Source: Ruminococcus sp. Phil11
GTDB lineage: Bacteria; Bacillota; Clostridia; Oscillospirales; Ruminococcaceae
Assembly: GCA_001940925.1 (NCBI GenBank)
Contig: MSGZ01000023.1
Location: 1-64,000 of the forward strand
Length of the DNA stretch: 64,000 nt
Direction of reading: 5' to 3'
Shown: one piece after another, positions 24,661 to 32,988 of the stretch
How positions within the stretch are numbered: position 1 is the stretch's first letter
Layout: each line of letters starts with the position of its first letter
Program-made: the position numbers and the translations under genes
The notes under the pieces: model-generated
What the model was told of the DNA's origin: nothing
Seen by the model: only the letters and a program-made list of their open reading frames with translations
Database searches by the model: none

Positions 24661-26544
24661 ATGAAACACAGCAAAGCATTATCAGCAATCCTTTCAGCGG
24701 TGACCGCCTGTACGGTGCTTCCGGCTTTCCCGGCAGTTTATGCAGCTGAAACAGCACTCCCCGACTGGGTTCCTGCCGATTTCCGGTCAGCGTGCACGTT
24801 CAGCAACACCTACGGCAGCACGCTCATAAAGGACGATATCATCTGCATTGTCACGCGGCATACCGGAGAAGGAACCGTGAAGCGCTTGCCCCTGCTCGGC
24901 AGCGGAAACTGCAAAACACTCGCTGACGAATGGTACAAGGGCGAATTTGAATCATACGGGGACATTTATCCGTACTACCATGTCACGGTCTATCAGCCGG
25001 AGGAAGCAAAAACCGTTGTGCTTTATGACTATGACACTGTCAACAACAAGGAGTCGGATCAGGACGATCAGTATATCTTCGCGGTCGGTCCGGAGCTGCA
25101 GGTCACGGAAACGGACTGGCGCGGATTCGTGCCGGACTGCATAACGGAATACAGGGATTTCATCGCGGAGACAGGCAAGGAATACGGGCTGGGGAATGAC
25201 GGATTCACAAGCTGCAACATTGACGGCAGAGGCAGCTATGTACTCATGGCTGCGGGGAGCTCCGGCTTTGTCGGCAGCTACATGGACAGCACCGTCATGG
25301 TGAACGGCAAGAAGCAGCAGCTGAAAACCTCCGGCTGCAATACAAAATATGAGGGCCCGGAGCCGACCGATCAGGGCAGCAATTTCGTGCGGTATCTGCA
25401 GATCACGGAGCCCGCTGAGATCGAAGCGACTTTTACGCGCCGCACGGATCGCAGCGAGCTGGAAGCGTTCAGCGTCACCAGAAAGCTGAAAGCTGAGAAA
25501 GACAGCAGCGGATTCATCACGGTCTCTGCTGCGGATGATCCGGCTGACGAAGAAGAATGGCGCAAATATGTGCCGGATACCTCTGACGAGGCCTATACGT
25601 TCCTGCGCAGCGAGGGTCTCGTATCCTGCAGCGACCCGTATAATGAATTCAACATTGACAACCGCGGCGATTATCTGATCGCGGCAGCGGCGAACTACGG
25701 CGGACTGTCCAGTGCAATGGCCATGATTGAACTTGAAAAAGACGGAAAACCGCTGCGTCTGAAAAGTGTAAACTGCAAGCCTGCGGCAGAGCCTGGCATG
25801 GTAATCGACGGAGAATGCCTGATCAGCTATGCGAAAATCACCGAGCCGTGCACGATCAAGGCGTTCATCCGGAACGGTCAGGAGAATTATCAGAAAGAAA
25901 CAGCAATCACAGTCACAAAGAATTCCGAAGGGAAGCTCTGCTTTGCGGCGGAGGACGAATTTGCATTCCTGCCCACGAGCTTTGAGGAGGCCGAGGCTTT
26001 CTATAAAGAGTACGGTGTCATTTCCGAGCATAAAGATTATATCGTCTGCTGCGGGGCAACGAACCGCACGACAGGCTACGACATTCTGACTGACACAGCA
26101 GGCTCTGCGGGTGCAGAGACCGTGAAAAAAATGCAGTATAGCTGGTCACCGGATACGTCTGAGGACGGCGCAGACCGGACGATTCAAATCATCGTGCTCA
26201 AACCGATCCGGCAGGGAAAGCTGAAAGTCACGGTGCGTCATGCGCGTGAATGGAATCCGAATGAAGGCAGGATCATGCAAACGAAGTTCTATTATGTCAG
26301 GGATTATCTTTCTCTTGCTGAGCTGAAAATCACAATGGGCGATCTGGACAGCGACGGTCAGATGACAGCCGCCGATCTCGTGATTCTGAGCAAGTATCTC
26401 GGCGGAATGCAGACACTGGAGGAAGTGCAGTTCTTTGCAGCAGACCTCCGGAACGATAACCGCATCAATGCGGCGGATCTCTCGGTCATGAAGCGGCAGC
26501 TCACAGAACTCAAAAATCCCCCGCCTCCGGCTGCAGATTCCTGA
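24661..26544 (+). CDS. Secreted dockerin protein with three tandem repeats of unknown fold
   Basis: 627 residues from ATG 24661 (AAGGAGTGATC upstream). Signal peptide ~1-28 (VYA/AE). After a first ~120-residue domain come repeated units of ~120-140 residues that share a pattern: a short helix (EYRDFIAETGKEYGL, DEAYTFLRSEGLVS, EEAEAFYKEYGVIS), a Cys-containing strand (SCNIDGRGSYVLMAA, EFNIDNRGDYLIAAA), and an end strand (YLQITEPAEIEATF, YAKITEPCTIKAF). I know no family for them. The C-terminus is a type I dockerin (GDLDSDGQMTAADLVILSKYL and RNDNRINAADLSVMKRQL), so the protein joins the cellulosome. No glycosidase motif was seen. Confidence 0.85.
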   Translation: MKHSKALSAILSAVTACTVLPAFPAVYAAETALPDWVPADFRSACTFSNTYGSTLIKDDIICIVTRHTGEGTVKRLPLLGSGNCKTLADEWYKGEFESYGDIYPYYHVTVYQPEEAKTVVLYDYDTVNNKESDQDDQYIFAVGPELQVTETDWRGFVPDCITEYRDFIAETGKEYGLGNDGFTSCNIDGRGSYVLMAAGSSGFVGSYMDSTVMVNGKKQQLKTSGCNTKYEGPEPTDQGSNFVRYLQITEPAEIEATFTRRTDRSELEAFSVTRKLKAEKDSSGFITVSAADDPADEEEWRKYVPDTSDEAYTFLRSEGLVSCSDPYNEFNIDNRGDYLIAAAANYGGLSSAMAMIELEKDGKPLRLKSVNCKPAAEPGMVIDGECLISYAKITEPCTIKAFIRNGQENYQKETAITVTKNSEGKLCFAAEDEFAFLPTSFEEAEAFYKEYGVISEHKDYIVCCGATNRTTGYDILTDTAGSAGAETVKKMQYSWSPDTSEDGADRTIQIIVLKPIRQGKLKVTVRHAREWNPNEGRIMQTKFYYVRDYLSLAELKITMGDLDSDGQMTAADLVILSKYLGGMQTLEEVQFFAADLRNDNRINAADLSVMKRQLTELKNPPPPAADS

Positions 26545-26596
26545 ACGGCAGCCGCACAGGAAACAGCGTACCCTGCACCCTGCATCTGCATAAAGG

Positions 26597-26636
26597 GCAA
26601 GCATCCGTGACACAAATCACGGATGCTTGCTCTTTT
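26597..26636. terminator. Bidirectional terminator between the dockerin gene and the lipid operon
   Basis: A perfect 14-bp stem (GCAAGCATCCGTGA at 26597-26610 with TCACGGATGCTTGC at 26617-26630) followed by TCTTTT. Confidence 0.9.
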
Positions 26637-26639
26637 CGG

Positions 26640-27848
26640 TTATTTTGCGGTATCGTTTTTCAGGGAACGGGAACAGGCGATCACGCCCGCTGCGGCAAGC
26701 AGCAGGATAATCGCGATGAGCTTGACCGGCTCGACCGCAGTACCGCTCCGGATGCAAAGAAAGCTGAGCACGGCAGCCATCATGTAGCCGGCCAGCGTCG
26801 CCTCTGTCATGGCTTTATTGTATCGGCCGACCAGCCCGCGCCCGGCTGCGGAAAAGTTGACGTAGTACCGGCTGCCGGAGAGGAAAATGCCGTTGCCGAT
26901 GCCGCTCAGCACCGCAGCGGCGGTCAGCAGTACAGGCGAGCTGCTGTGCAGAACGATGATCATGCCGAGTGCCGCAGCCATTGCAAGCGGCGCGGCCGGC
27001 CGGAGCTTCCAGAGCTTCATCGCCGGGAACAGCCCGATCACCAGCGCGGAGACCAGCACCGTTCCCGCAAGGAACAGGCTGCTTTTCACCGCATAATCCG
27101 CAACAAGCAGGTGATCCTTCATGATGTAGGCCACAGACGGCATCAGCGTGTTCGTGGCGCAGTACATCAGAAAGGTATAAACAAGTGCCGTCCGGTCAGC
27201 CCTCTGCACGGATGCGGGTGCTGCTCCGGCAGGTGCTTCATCCGCAGCGTCAGCGTGTATTCTGCTGCCTGTGCTGCCGGAATATGCAATATACGCACGG
27301 CTGACAGGCAGATAACAGACCAGCATCAAAATCACGGAAAGCAGAATACAAAGCCGCGGCGAGGCCGAAAAAAACGAAAAGAACAGCGGCCCCGCAATAT
27401 AACCGATCATCTGATAGGTCAGCAGAATGCGCACATTTTTTTCGCGGTCGTCGTCGGAGACCGTACCGGAAATGAACACATCAAAAACATTGTACAGGAA
27501 ATTCAGGCAGAAGCTTGAAATGCCGAACATTACCATATAGAGCAACGAATGCTGCACAAGGAACATCGCGGCAAAGGTCAGGCAGAGCGCAAGTGCCATG
27601 CCCGCGGTCAGCAGAAGCCGGTTCCGTCCCGGTGCCTTTTTTTCATTGCTGCGCCGGATGATCCGCGACGACAGCATAATGCCGAACATCGTGCAGAGTG
27701 CGCTGATAAACAGCGCGACCGCAACAAGCGTTTCCTTCTTCTCCGGATAATAGGCGTCATAAAACATCTGCACCGCAATGTTCCGGATCCCCGCGGAAAA
27801 CACAGATGTGGAAAGATACACCAGATCGCGCAGGAGCTGCTTTCTCAC
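26640..27848 (-). CDS. MFS-type membrane carrier, last gene of the lipid operon
   Basis: 402 residues with about 11-12 hydrophobic segments and a charged central loop (~190-215), the layout of the major facilitator superfamily. No drug or sugar signature is obvious. It starts 2 nt after the CDP-alcohol phosphotransferase stop. In the Aas/LplT system an MFS carrier flips lysophospholipids for re-acylation; the acyl-ligase/PlsC fusion in the same operon makes a similar lipid-transport job plausible, but that is inference from context. Confidence 0.75.
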   Translation of the reverse strand: MRKQLLRDLVYLSTSVFSAGIRNIAVQMFYDAYYPEKKETLVAVALFISALCTMFGIMLSSRIIRRSNEKKAPGRNRLLLTAGMALALCLTFAAMFLVQHSLLYMVMFGISSFCLNFLYNVFDVFISGTVSDDDREKNVRILLTYQMIGYIAGPLFFSFFSASPRLCILLSVILMLVCYLPVSRAYIAYSGSTGSRIHADAADEAPAGAAPASVQRADRTALVYTFLMYCATNTLMPSVAYIMKDHLLVADYAVKSSLFLAGTVLVSALVIGLFPAMKLWKLRPAAPLAMAAALGMIIVLHSSSPVLLTAAAVLSGIGNGIFLSGSRYYVNFSAAGRGLVGRYNKAMTEATLAGYMMAAVLSFLCIRSGTAVEPVKLIAIILLLAAAGVIACSRSLKNDTAK

Positions 27849-27850
27849 GC

Positions 27851-28600
27851 TTATCTGCCCTCTTTCTTCAGACGGAAGAACAGGGTGAACGCCATTCTGC
27901 AGACCTCTGCCGCCGCACCGATGATCATCGGGATCATGATGAGGTCAAGCAGCATCACGGGGAAAGTTCCGATATGGAACACCGTGATCGGTCCGAAGAT
28001 GAAATTGATGATCGCAACGACGATATACGAGACATGGATCTCGAACGGGCCGAAGGGCGGGAACGGGAATTCGTTGTAGATCATGATATAATGCATGGTG
28101 CAGAGCATGTGGATGCCGTACAGCGGGGCACCGAACGCGGCAAATTCCAGGTGCCCGAAGGACGACAGGCCGATGAACAGCAGCGTAAACGTGCAGACCA
28201 GTGTATCCGACATGATGTCGAAGAAGCCGCCGCGCAGGGATTTCTGATTGCGCGTTCTTGCCATGTATCCGTCCAGATTGTCGCAGACGATATGCACCAG
28301 CAGTCCGAGGATCGCGGCGAGGAAGAACCAGCGTGAGAACGTCCCGAGGAAGAAGCAGAGCGAACCGGTCAGTCCCGCGATGATGCCGATTGTCGTCACG
28401 ACGTTCGGATGAACCGTCTCCGGGATCAGATACGCGAATTTATACGTGAAATCGGCAAATTTCCGCTCCATAACGCTCGGAACGGTCTTGAGCGGCGCGT
28501 CCTTTGCGCCGGACTGGTCAGGCCGGATGCTGGCGGCTGCCTTCTTCGCCGCCCTCTCCTGCTTTCTGGTCAGCTTGTCATCCTGTTTCAGTTCACTCAT
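27851..28600 (-). CDS. CDP-alcohol phosphatidyltransferase family enzyme
   Basis: 249 residues with the complete family motif DxxDGxxAR(x8)GxxxDxxxD: Asp107, Asp110-Gly111, Ala114-Arg115, Gly124, Asp128 and Asp132. About six membrane segments follow an N-terminal basic extension of ~40 residues. The enzyme joins a CDP-activated alcohol or diacylglycerol to a second alcohol in the inner leaflet. In this operon the CDP donor could come from the nucleotidyltransferase at the promoter-proximal end. The start overlaps the HAD phosphatase gene by 8 nt. The substrate cannot be read from sequence; class I and II family members share the same motif. Confidence 0.9.
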   Translation of the reverse strand: MSELKQDDKLTRKQERAAKKAAASIRPDQSGAKDAPLKTVPSVMERKFADFTYKFAYLIPETVHPNVVTTIGIIAGLTGSLCFFLGTFSRWFFLAAILGLLVHIVCDNLDGYMARTRNQKSLRGGFFDIMSDTLVCTFTLLFIGLSSFGHLEFAAFGAPLYGIHMLCTMHYIMIYNEFPFPPFGPFEIHVSYIVVAIINFIFGPITVFHIGTFPVMLLDLIMIPMIIGAAAEVCRMAFTLFFRLKKEGR

Positions 28601-29213
28601 GATTCTTTTCTCCTTTTTTCATAAGATATGCGCGCAGGCTCTGCTCTGCCCCGCGCCAGTTCTTCACGCGGATCAGATTCTCCGCGGAAATGCCTCTGTT
28701 ATACGGCGCGTCAAACAGCAGCACGCAGATGCCGTTCTCTGCAAGCGTTTTCGCCGTGACCGGGTGATCTTCTATCATCACGCTGACATGATATTGCCGG
28801 CAGTATTTCAGCTTTTCCGCGGCGGCATGTTTCTCATCGCAGAGCAGCAGTTTATCACAGCAAAAGCCGTTGTTCCGAAGCCAGTTCGTCAGTGCGCGGC
28901 GGCTGTACCGCCCGAGCGGCGAATCCGACATGGCAAATTTGCGCGCGGTGATCTGATATATGCTGTGTCCCCCGCGCTTCAGCCGCCGGTATACGCCTGC
29001 GGCATCCGGATAGGGCGGATAGCTCCGGCAGTAATACGGCAGAAACCAGCGCATCCCGAACAGCAGCACCGGCAGTCCGCTGACGCCGAATATCTCCTCG
29101 ACTGTATAGCCGTCCGGATTGACCGGCTTTTTCCGGAAGAACCGGCTCCCGTATTTCAGCATGAAATGCCGGGTATCCAGCAGCACGCCGTCAACGTCAA
29201 TGCCGATCCTCAT
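28593..29213 (-). CDS. HAD-superfamily phosphatase, 5'(3')-nucleotidase-like
   Basis: 206 residues. HAD motif I is IDVDGVLLDT (nucleophile Asp6, acid/base Asp8), motif II is ITARKFA, and an Asp pair near MIEDHP forms motif IV. The shape matches small NT5C/YqfW-like deoxyribonucleotidases, but many HAD enzymes of this size act on phosphorylated alcohols or lipids. It overlaps the ligase fusion gene upstream (ATGA, 4 nt) and the phosphotransferase downstream, so it is part of the same pathway and could remove a phosphate from an intermediate such as a phosphatidylglycerophosphate-type product. Confidence 0.75.
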   Translation of the reverse strand: MRIGIDVDGVLLDTRHFMLKYGSRFFRKKPVNPDGYTVEEIFGVSGLPVLLFGMRWFLPYYCRSYPPYPDAAGVYRRLKRGGHSIYQITARKFAMSDSPLGRYSRRALTNWLRNNGFCCDKLLLCDEKHAAAEKLKYCRQYHVSVMIEDHPVTAKTLAENGICVLLFDAPYNRGISAENLIRVKNWRGAEQSLRAYLMKKGEKNHE

Positions 29214-31828
29214 AATGCCGCCTTTCTCATGTCCGTGACGGCGCGGTACAGCTTTTCCGTCAGCGTATCCGCGGTATCGTCCGGTGCCGGCATGATCGGT
29301 GCGCCGAACGCGATCTTCAGCCGCGGCTTTCTGTGATTTTTGAAATCATAGAACTTCGGCAGGATCGTTCCCGCCGGATAGATCTCATACGCGCCGGTGA
29401 TACAGACCGGCACAATCGGGACACCGGTATCCATGGAAAGGCTCGCGACGCCCTTTTTGAAGCTTCCCATTTCGCCGTTCCGCGTGCGGGTGCCCTCCGG
29501 ATGAATCAAAAACTGCGTGTCGCCGCGGCGGATGACCTGCTCCGCACGCTCCATTGCAGGAGCCGGATTGCCGCTGCGGTCAGTCGGGATGCCGCCGAGC
29601 ATCCGCAGCATCTGCCGTGTGACCGCAGTATCAAGATGCTCCTGCTTTGCCAGACAGGCAACGCGGCTGCAGTCAAGGCGGTCTTTCAGCGCCGTCCACA
29701 CCCAGAGCCCGTCCAGATGACTTTCGTGATTCGGACAGAAAATATAATGCCCGTCCGGACGGAGCTGCTCCGTGCCTGTGATCTCAAAATCATAGAGGCT
29801 GCCGAACATCCGCATCATGCCGTTCAGCAGCAGCATGTCCCTGCGGCGGCGTTCCAGCGGAAAATCCTTCACATCCGCGGTGCTGCTGACGGAACGCCTG
29901 ATATGCTTCTTTTTCACGGTCACATCCGCAAGGTCTCTGACCGTCTCCACGCTGCCGATCAGCTCCATGAGGTCGGTATCGTAGACAGTCTGCAGCTCCG
30001 TGCAGAGCTCGAACATCGTGATCGAGTCGATCGAGAGGTCTTCCGTCAGCCTTGCATCCGGAGTGACCGCTGTATCCTCCGGAACATATTTCCGGACGAT
30101 CTCACAAAATTCTGCCAGATATTCCGGAATATCCGCTGCAGCCTTTATACTGTGCTTCGCGGATTTCTTCTCCTGTACCTTCGCACCTGCATCAAGTGCC
30201 TCGACGATCTGCCGTAACTGATATCGCTTGATCTTGCCGAGGGTCGTCGTCGGCAGCTCCGGAACGGTCAGAATGTCCGCCAGCCGGTACAGCGTACCGT
30301 TGGATTCCGAGCGGCTTCTGAGCTTCTTTTTCAGCTGTTCGATCTCTTTGCTGCTGAGCCCTGCTGACTCGATAAACAGCACAAGATGATCGGTGTGCAT
30401 ATAGTCATCCGGGATGCCGCAGCACGCGACGCGCACATCGCCGCAGACCGCCTGATAGTAGCTGTCCACATCCGGCGCGGAAACCTTGTGTCCGTTGCTG
30501 AGCTGGATCGTCTCCTTGCGTCTGCCGGTGATGTAAAGATAGCCGTCGCGGTCGATATAGCCGAGGTCGCCGGTTTTCAGATAGCCGTCCGGCGTAAAGG
30601 CCTTGCGGGTGCTCTCCGGGTCGCGGAAATAGCCATTCATCATCAGCGCGGATTTCACAAGAATCTCCTCATTCTCAATGCGGATGTCAATGAACGGGAA
30701 CTGCCTGACATTTCCGGCACCTCTGTCCGGATAGCCGTCCTGCACCGAGGAAGCGGTGATCGGGAAGGAAGCCTCCGTCGAGCCGTAAGCATTCAGGAAC
30801 TCGATGCCGAGATCAAGGAAGAACCGCACTGTCTCAAGCTCGCAGGGCTCCGCACCGCAGCCGAGAATGATAATGCGCCTGCCGAGCGCGGGTGCATAGA
30901 ACGGTCTGGTCAGCCAGCGCAGCCGGATGCCGGTGCGCTTCCGGACATACGAGGTGATCCTGCAGCAGACCGTAAACGCCGCACGTACCGGGAACGGCCT
31001 CTTTGCGATCTCCGCCTGCATTTTCTTCTGAATGGTCTCGTAGACCTTCGGGATCATGATCATGTGCGTCGGCTGATACACCTTCAGGCCGAGCGTCAGG
31101 CCGGCTGCGGTCAGCTCGGGCACAAAGCCCATTTCCGCACCGATCATCAGATTGATCTGCATCATCGAAAAGCCTGCAACATGAGAAAGCGGAAGCACCT
31201 GCAGAAAATGCGGCGAATTGTCCGTATAGTTCCCGTAGGTCATGCCGGCCTTCCATGCGTAAAACAGGGACTGATAGGGTACCTCCACGCCCTTGACGCT
31301 GCCGGTCGTGCCGGAAGAAAAAAGAATTGCAATGATGTCCTGTTTGCCGGGAACTTCCGGGATGCTGCGCTGCTTCAGTCCGGGATTCAACTGTTTCAGC
31401 GGCGTATTCCCGGAGAACAGCCTGTATACCGGCAGGGTGTTTTTCAGACCGGGGTCAAGCGTTTCATACAGCGCATCCGTCGTGACGATCATTGAGGGCT
31501 CCGCAAATTTCAGCAGACGGTTCCGCTCCTCGGCGGGCAGAGCCACATCCGGCAGCACTGCGGTATAGCCGAGATATGCAAGTGCCAGCAGCATCGCCGC
31601 CATATCGCCGGAGGGCGGCGTCAGGACCGCGACGCGCTCGCACGGGGAAATGCCGTTTGATTCCAGCACACGCTTCACATGTGCCGTCATGCGTTCAAGC
31701 TTTCGGTAGGTATAAATGCGTTTTTCTTTCTCGTTTATAAGGTTGACGATCGCAGCCTTACCGGGGGTTCTCCGGAATACGCCGTCGAGCTGTTTCCGGT
31801 AATCCTGCTGTCCGTAGGTTTTCATCAA
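29210..31828 (-). CDS. Three-domain fusion: AMP-dependent acyl ligase, acyl carrier protein, PlsC-type acyltransferase
   Basis: 872 residues. Residues ~1-550 are an ANL-family ligase: FSSGTTGSVKG, NAYGSTEASFP and TGDLGYIDRDGYLYITGRRKE. Residues ~570-645 are a carrier domain with LSIDSI, Ser602 being the pantetheine site. Residues ~665-872 are a PlsC acyltransferase with NHESHLD (700-706) and HPEGTR (777-782). The chain could activate a free fatty acid, load it on its own carrier and transfer it to a lysolipid or glycerol-phosphate-like acceptor, as Aas does with separate ACP. The carrier between ligase and acyltransferase is unusual. It overlaps the HAD gene by 4 nt. Confidence 0.9.
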   Translation of the reverse strand: MMKTYGQQDYRKQLDGVFRRTPGKAAIVNLINEKEKRIYTYRKLERMTAHVKRVLESNGISPCERVAVLTPPSGDMAAMLLALAYLGYTAVLPDVALPAEERNRLLKFAEPSMIVTTDALYETLDPGLKNTLPVYRLFSGNTPLKQLNPGLKQRSIPEVPGKQDIIAILFSSGTTGSVKGVEVPYQSLFYAWKAGMTYGNYTDNSPHFLQVLPLSHVAGFSMMQINLMIGAEMGFVPELTAAGLTLGLKVYQPTHMIMIPKVYETIQKKMQAEIAKRPFPVRAAFTVCCRITSYVRKRTGIRLRWLTRPFYAPALGRRIIILGCGAEPCELETVRFFLDLGIEFLNAYGSTEASFPITASSVQDGYPDRGAGNVRQFPFIDIRIENEEILVKSALMMNGYFRDPESTRKAFTPDGYLKTGDLGYIDRDGYLYITGRRKETIQLSNGHKVSAPDVDSYYQAVCGDVRVACCGIPDDYMHTDHLVLFIESAGLSSKEIEQLKKKLRSRSESNGTLYRLADILTVPELPTTTLGKIKRYQLRQIVEALDAGAKVQEKKSAKHSIKAAADIPEYLAEFCEIVRKYVPEDTAVTPDARLTEDLSIDSITMFELCTELQTVYDTDLMELIGSVETVRDLADVTVKKKHIRRSVSSTADVKDFPLERRRRDMLLLNGMMRMFGSLYDFEITGTEQLRPDGHYIFCPNHESHLDGLWVWTALKDRLDCSRVACLAKQEHLDTAVTRQMLRMLGGIPTDRSGNPAPAMERAEQVIRRGDTQFLIHPEGTRTRNGEMGSFKKGVASLSMDTGVPIVPVCITGAYEIYPAGTILPKFYDFKNHRKPRLKIAFGAPIMPAPDDTADTLTEKLYRAVTDMRKAAL

Positions 31829-31907
31829 AAAGAATGCCTCCTGAATTGCTAAAAATCAGCCGTCCGCGGGGAAAACGAAGTCTGAGGCAGCGGGCGCGGC
31901 GATGCGC

Positions 31908-32987
31908 TTACAGCGAATAGAAGCGCAGGAAATCTTCGGTATTGTGAATCCCGTGATCCGCATACCGGAATTCGTCTGTTTCGATGCGGATGCCGTTGTA
32001 CCATTCCAGTACGCGGTTCAGCTCCGGCACATCCGCACCGGCAAACTGCGCGATCTGCACGATGACCGCAAGCCCGAACGAAAAATCCGCCATGAAATAC
32101 CGCGAATGCAGATCCGGCAGGAAGCCGCCCTCCGCAGGGACAGACGGCGTTTTCAGTCCCTTGAACGCCTTGATGCTGCGGATCTTTTCCGTCAGCTGAT
32201 GCGGCGTTTCGCTTTCGTAATGCTCCCGCAGCGATCTTACATGCGAGAGGTCAAACATCGGCAGCGCACGGCAGATATTCTGCACCTCATCGTCACATCG
32301 GAACAGCAGCTCAGAGGTCTCGTCGCTCCATTCCTCATAAAAGAGCGGCAGCGACGGATAAACTTTGCCGGGTCTGTAATCGCCGAACAGCGTCATCAGT
32401 CTTGTGGTATGCAGCACGGGATTCGACGGCGTCAGCGTCAGGTTCAGCATGTTCGGGATCGCCTTGCAGGGGATATCAAAAATGCTGCTGACGAATGCGG
32501 CACACTGTTCCGCTGCGGATGCGGGCAGTGCCGCTGCGTGCAGCTCGGAACGGTACCCGACCGAGCGCACGGTACTCCCCTTTTTCACGAGCCGTGCCAC
32601 AGCCGGTACCCGCTCGATACAGAAGAAGGTGTGCCCCTTTTCGATGCACCGCCGGAAAGCGCATTCGCTGCCGCCGTTTCCCGGCACGACGCCGATCAGC
32701 GCGTCCTTTTTGCAGTATGCATATACAGCGTCCGCAGCCTTCTGCATCTGTGCAGAGGGATACGTCACAAGCACGGCGTCCGCGTCAGCCAGTGCGGTGA
32801 CAGGGTCGTCCGTCGCACAGCGAATCTCGCCCTGATGCGTGAGATTGCCGTTCTCATCGACGATCGTCAGGCACTTTTCAAACATCTCCGGCACAGAGGT
32901 ATACACCGTGACCGCATGACCCTTTTCCGCGCAGTGCACGGCGAACTGCGTCCCGATGTTGCCGCCGCCGATAACCGTAATATTCAT
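31908..32987 (-). CDS. NAD(P)-dependent opine/octopine dehydrogenase-like oxidoreductase
   Basis: 359 residues. It has an N-terminal Rossmann fold (VIGGGNIGTQFAVHCAEKGH) and a C-terminal helical domain in the style of octopine/nopaline dehydrogenases; conserved SNPVLHTTRL and a later LPDLHSRYF lie in the substrate domain. Opine dehydrogenases reductively couple an amino acid with a 2-oxo acid; related enzymes act on ketopantoate or glycerol phosphate. It begins 1 nt after the stop of the nucleotidyltransferase-aminotransferase gene, so they work together, perhaps with the aminotransferase supplying or using the amine. A 79-nt gap without a gene separates it from the ligase fusion. Confidence 0.75.
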   Translation of the reverse strand: MNITVIGGGNIGTQFAVHCAEKGHAVTVYTSVPEMFEKCLTIVDENGNLTHQGEIRCATDDPVTALADADAVLVTYPSAQMQKAADAVYAYCKKDALIGVVPGNGGSECAFRRCIEKGHTFFCIERVPAVARLVKKGSTVRSVGYRSELHAAALPASAAEQCAAFVSSIFDIPCKAIPNMLNLTLTPSNPVLHTTRLMTLFGDYRPGKVYPSLPLFYEEWSDETSELLFRCDDEVQNICRALPMFDLSHVRSLREHYESETPHQLTEKIRSIKAFKGLKTPSVPAEGGFLPDLHSRYFMADFSFGLAVIVQIAQFAGADVPELNRVLEWYNGIRIETDEFRYADHGIHNTEDFLRFYSL

Positions 32988-32988
32988 T

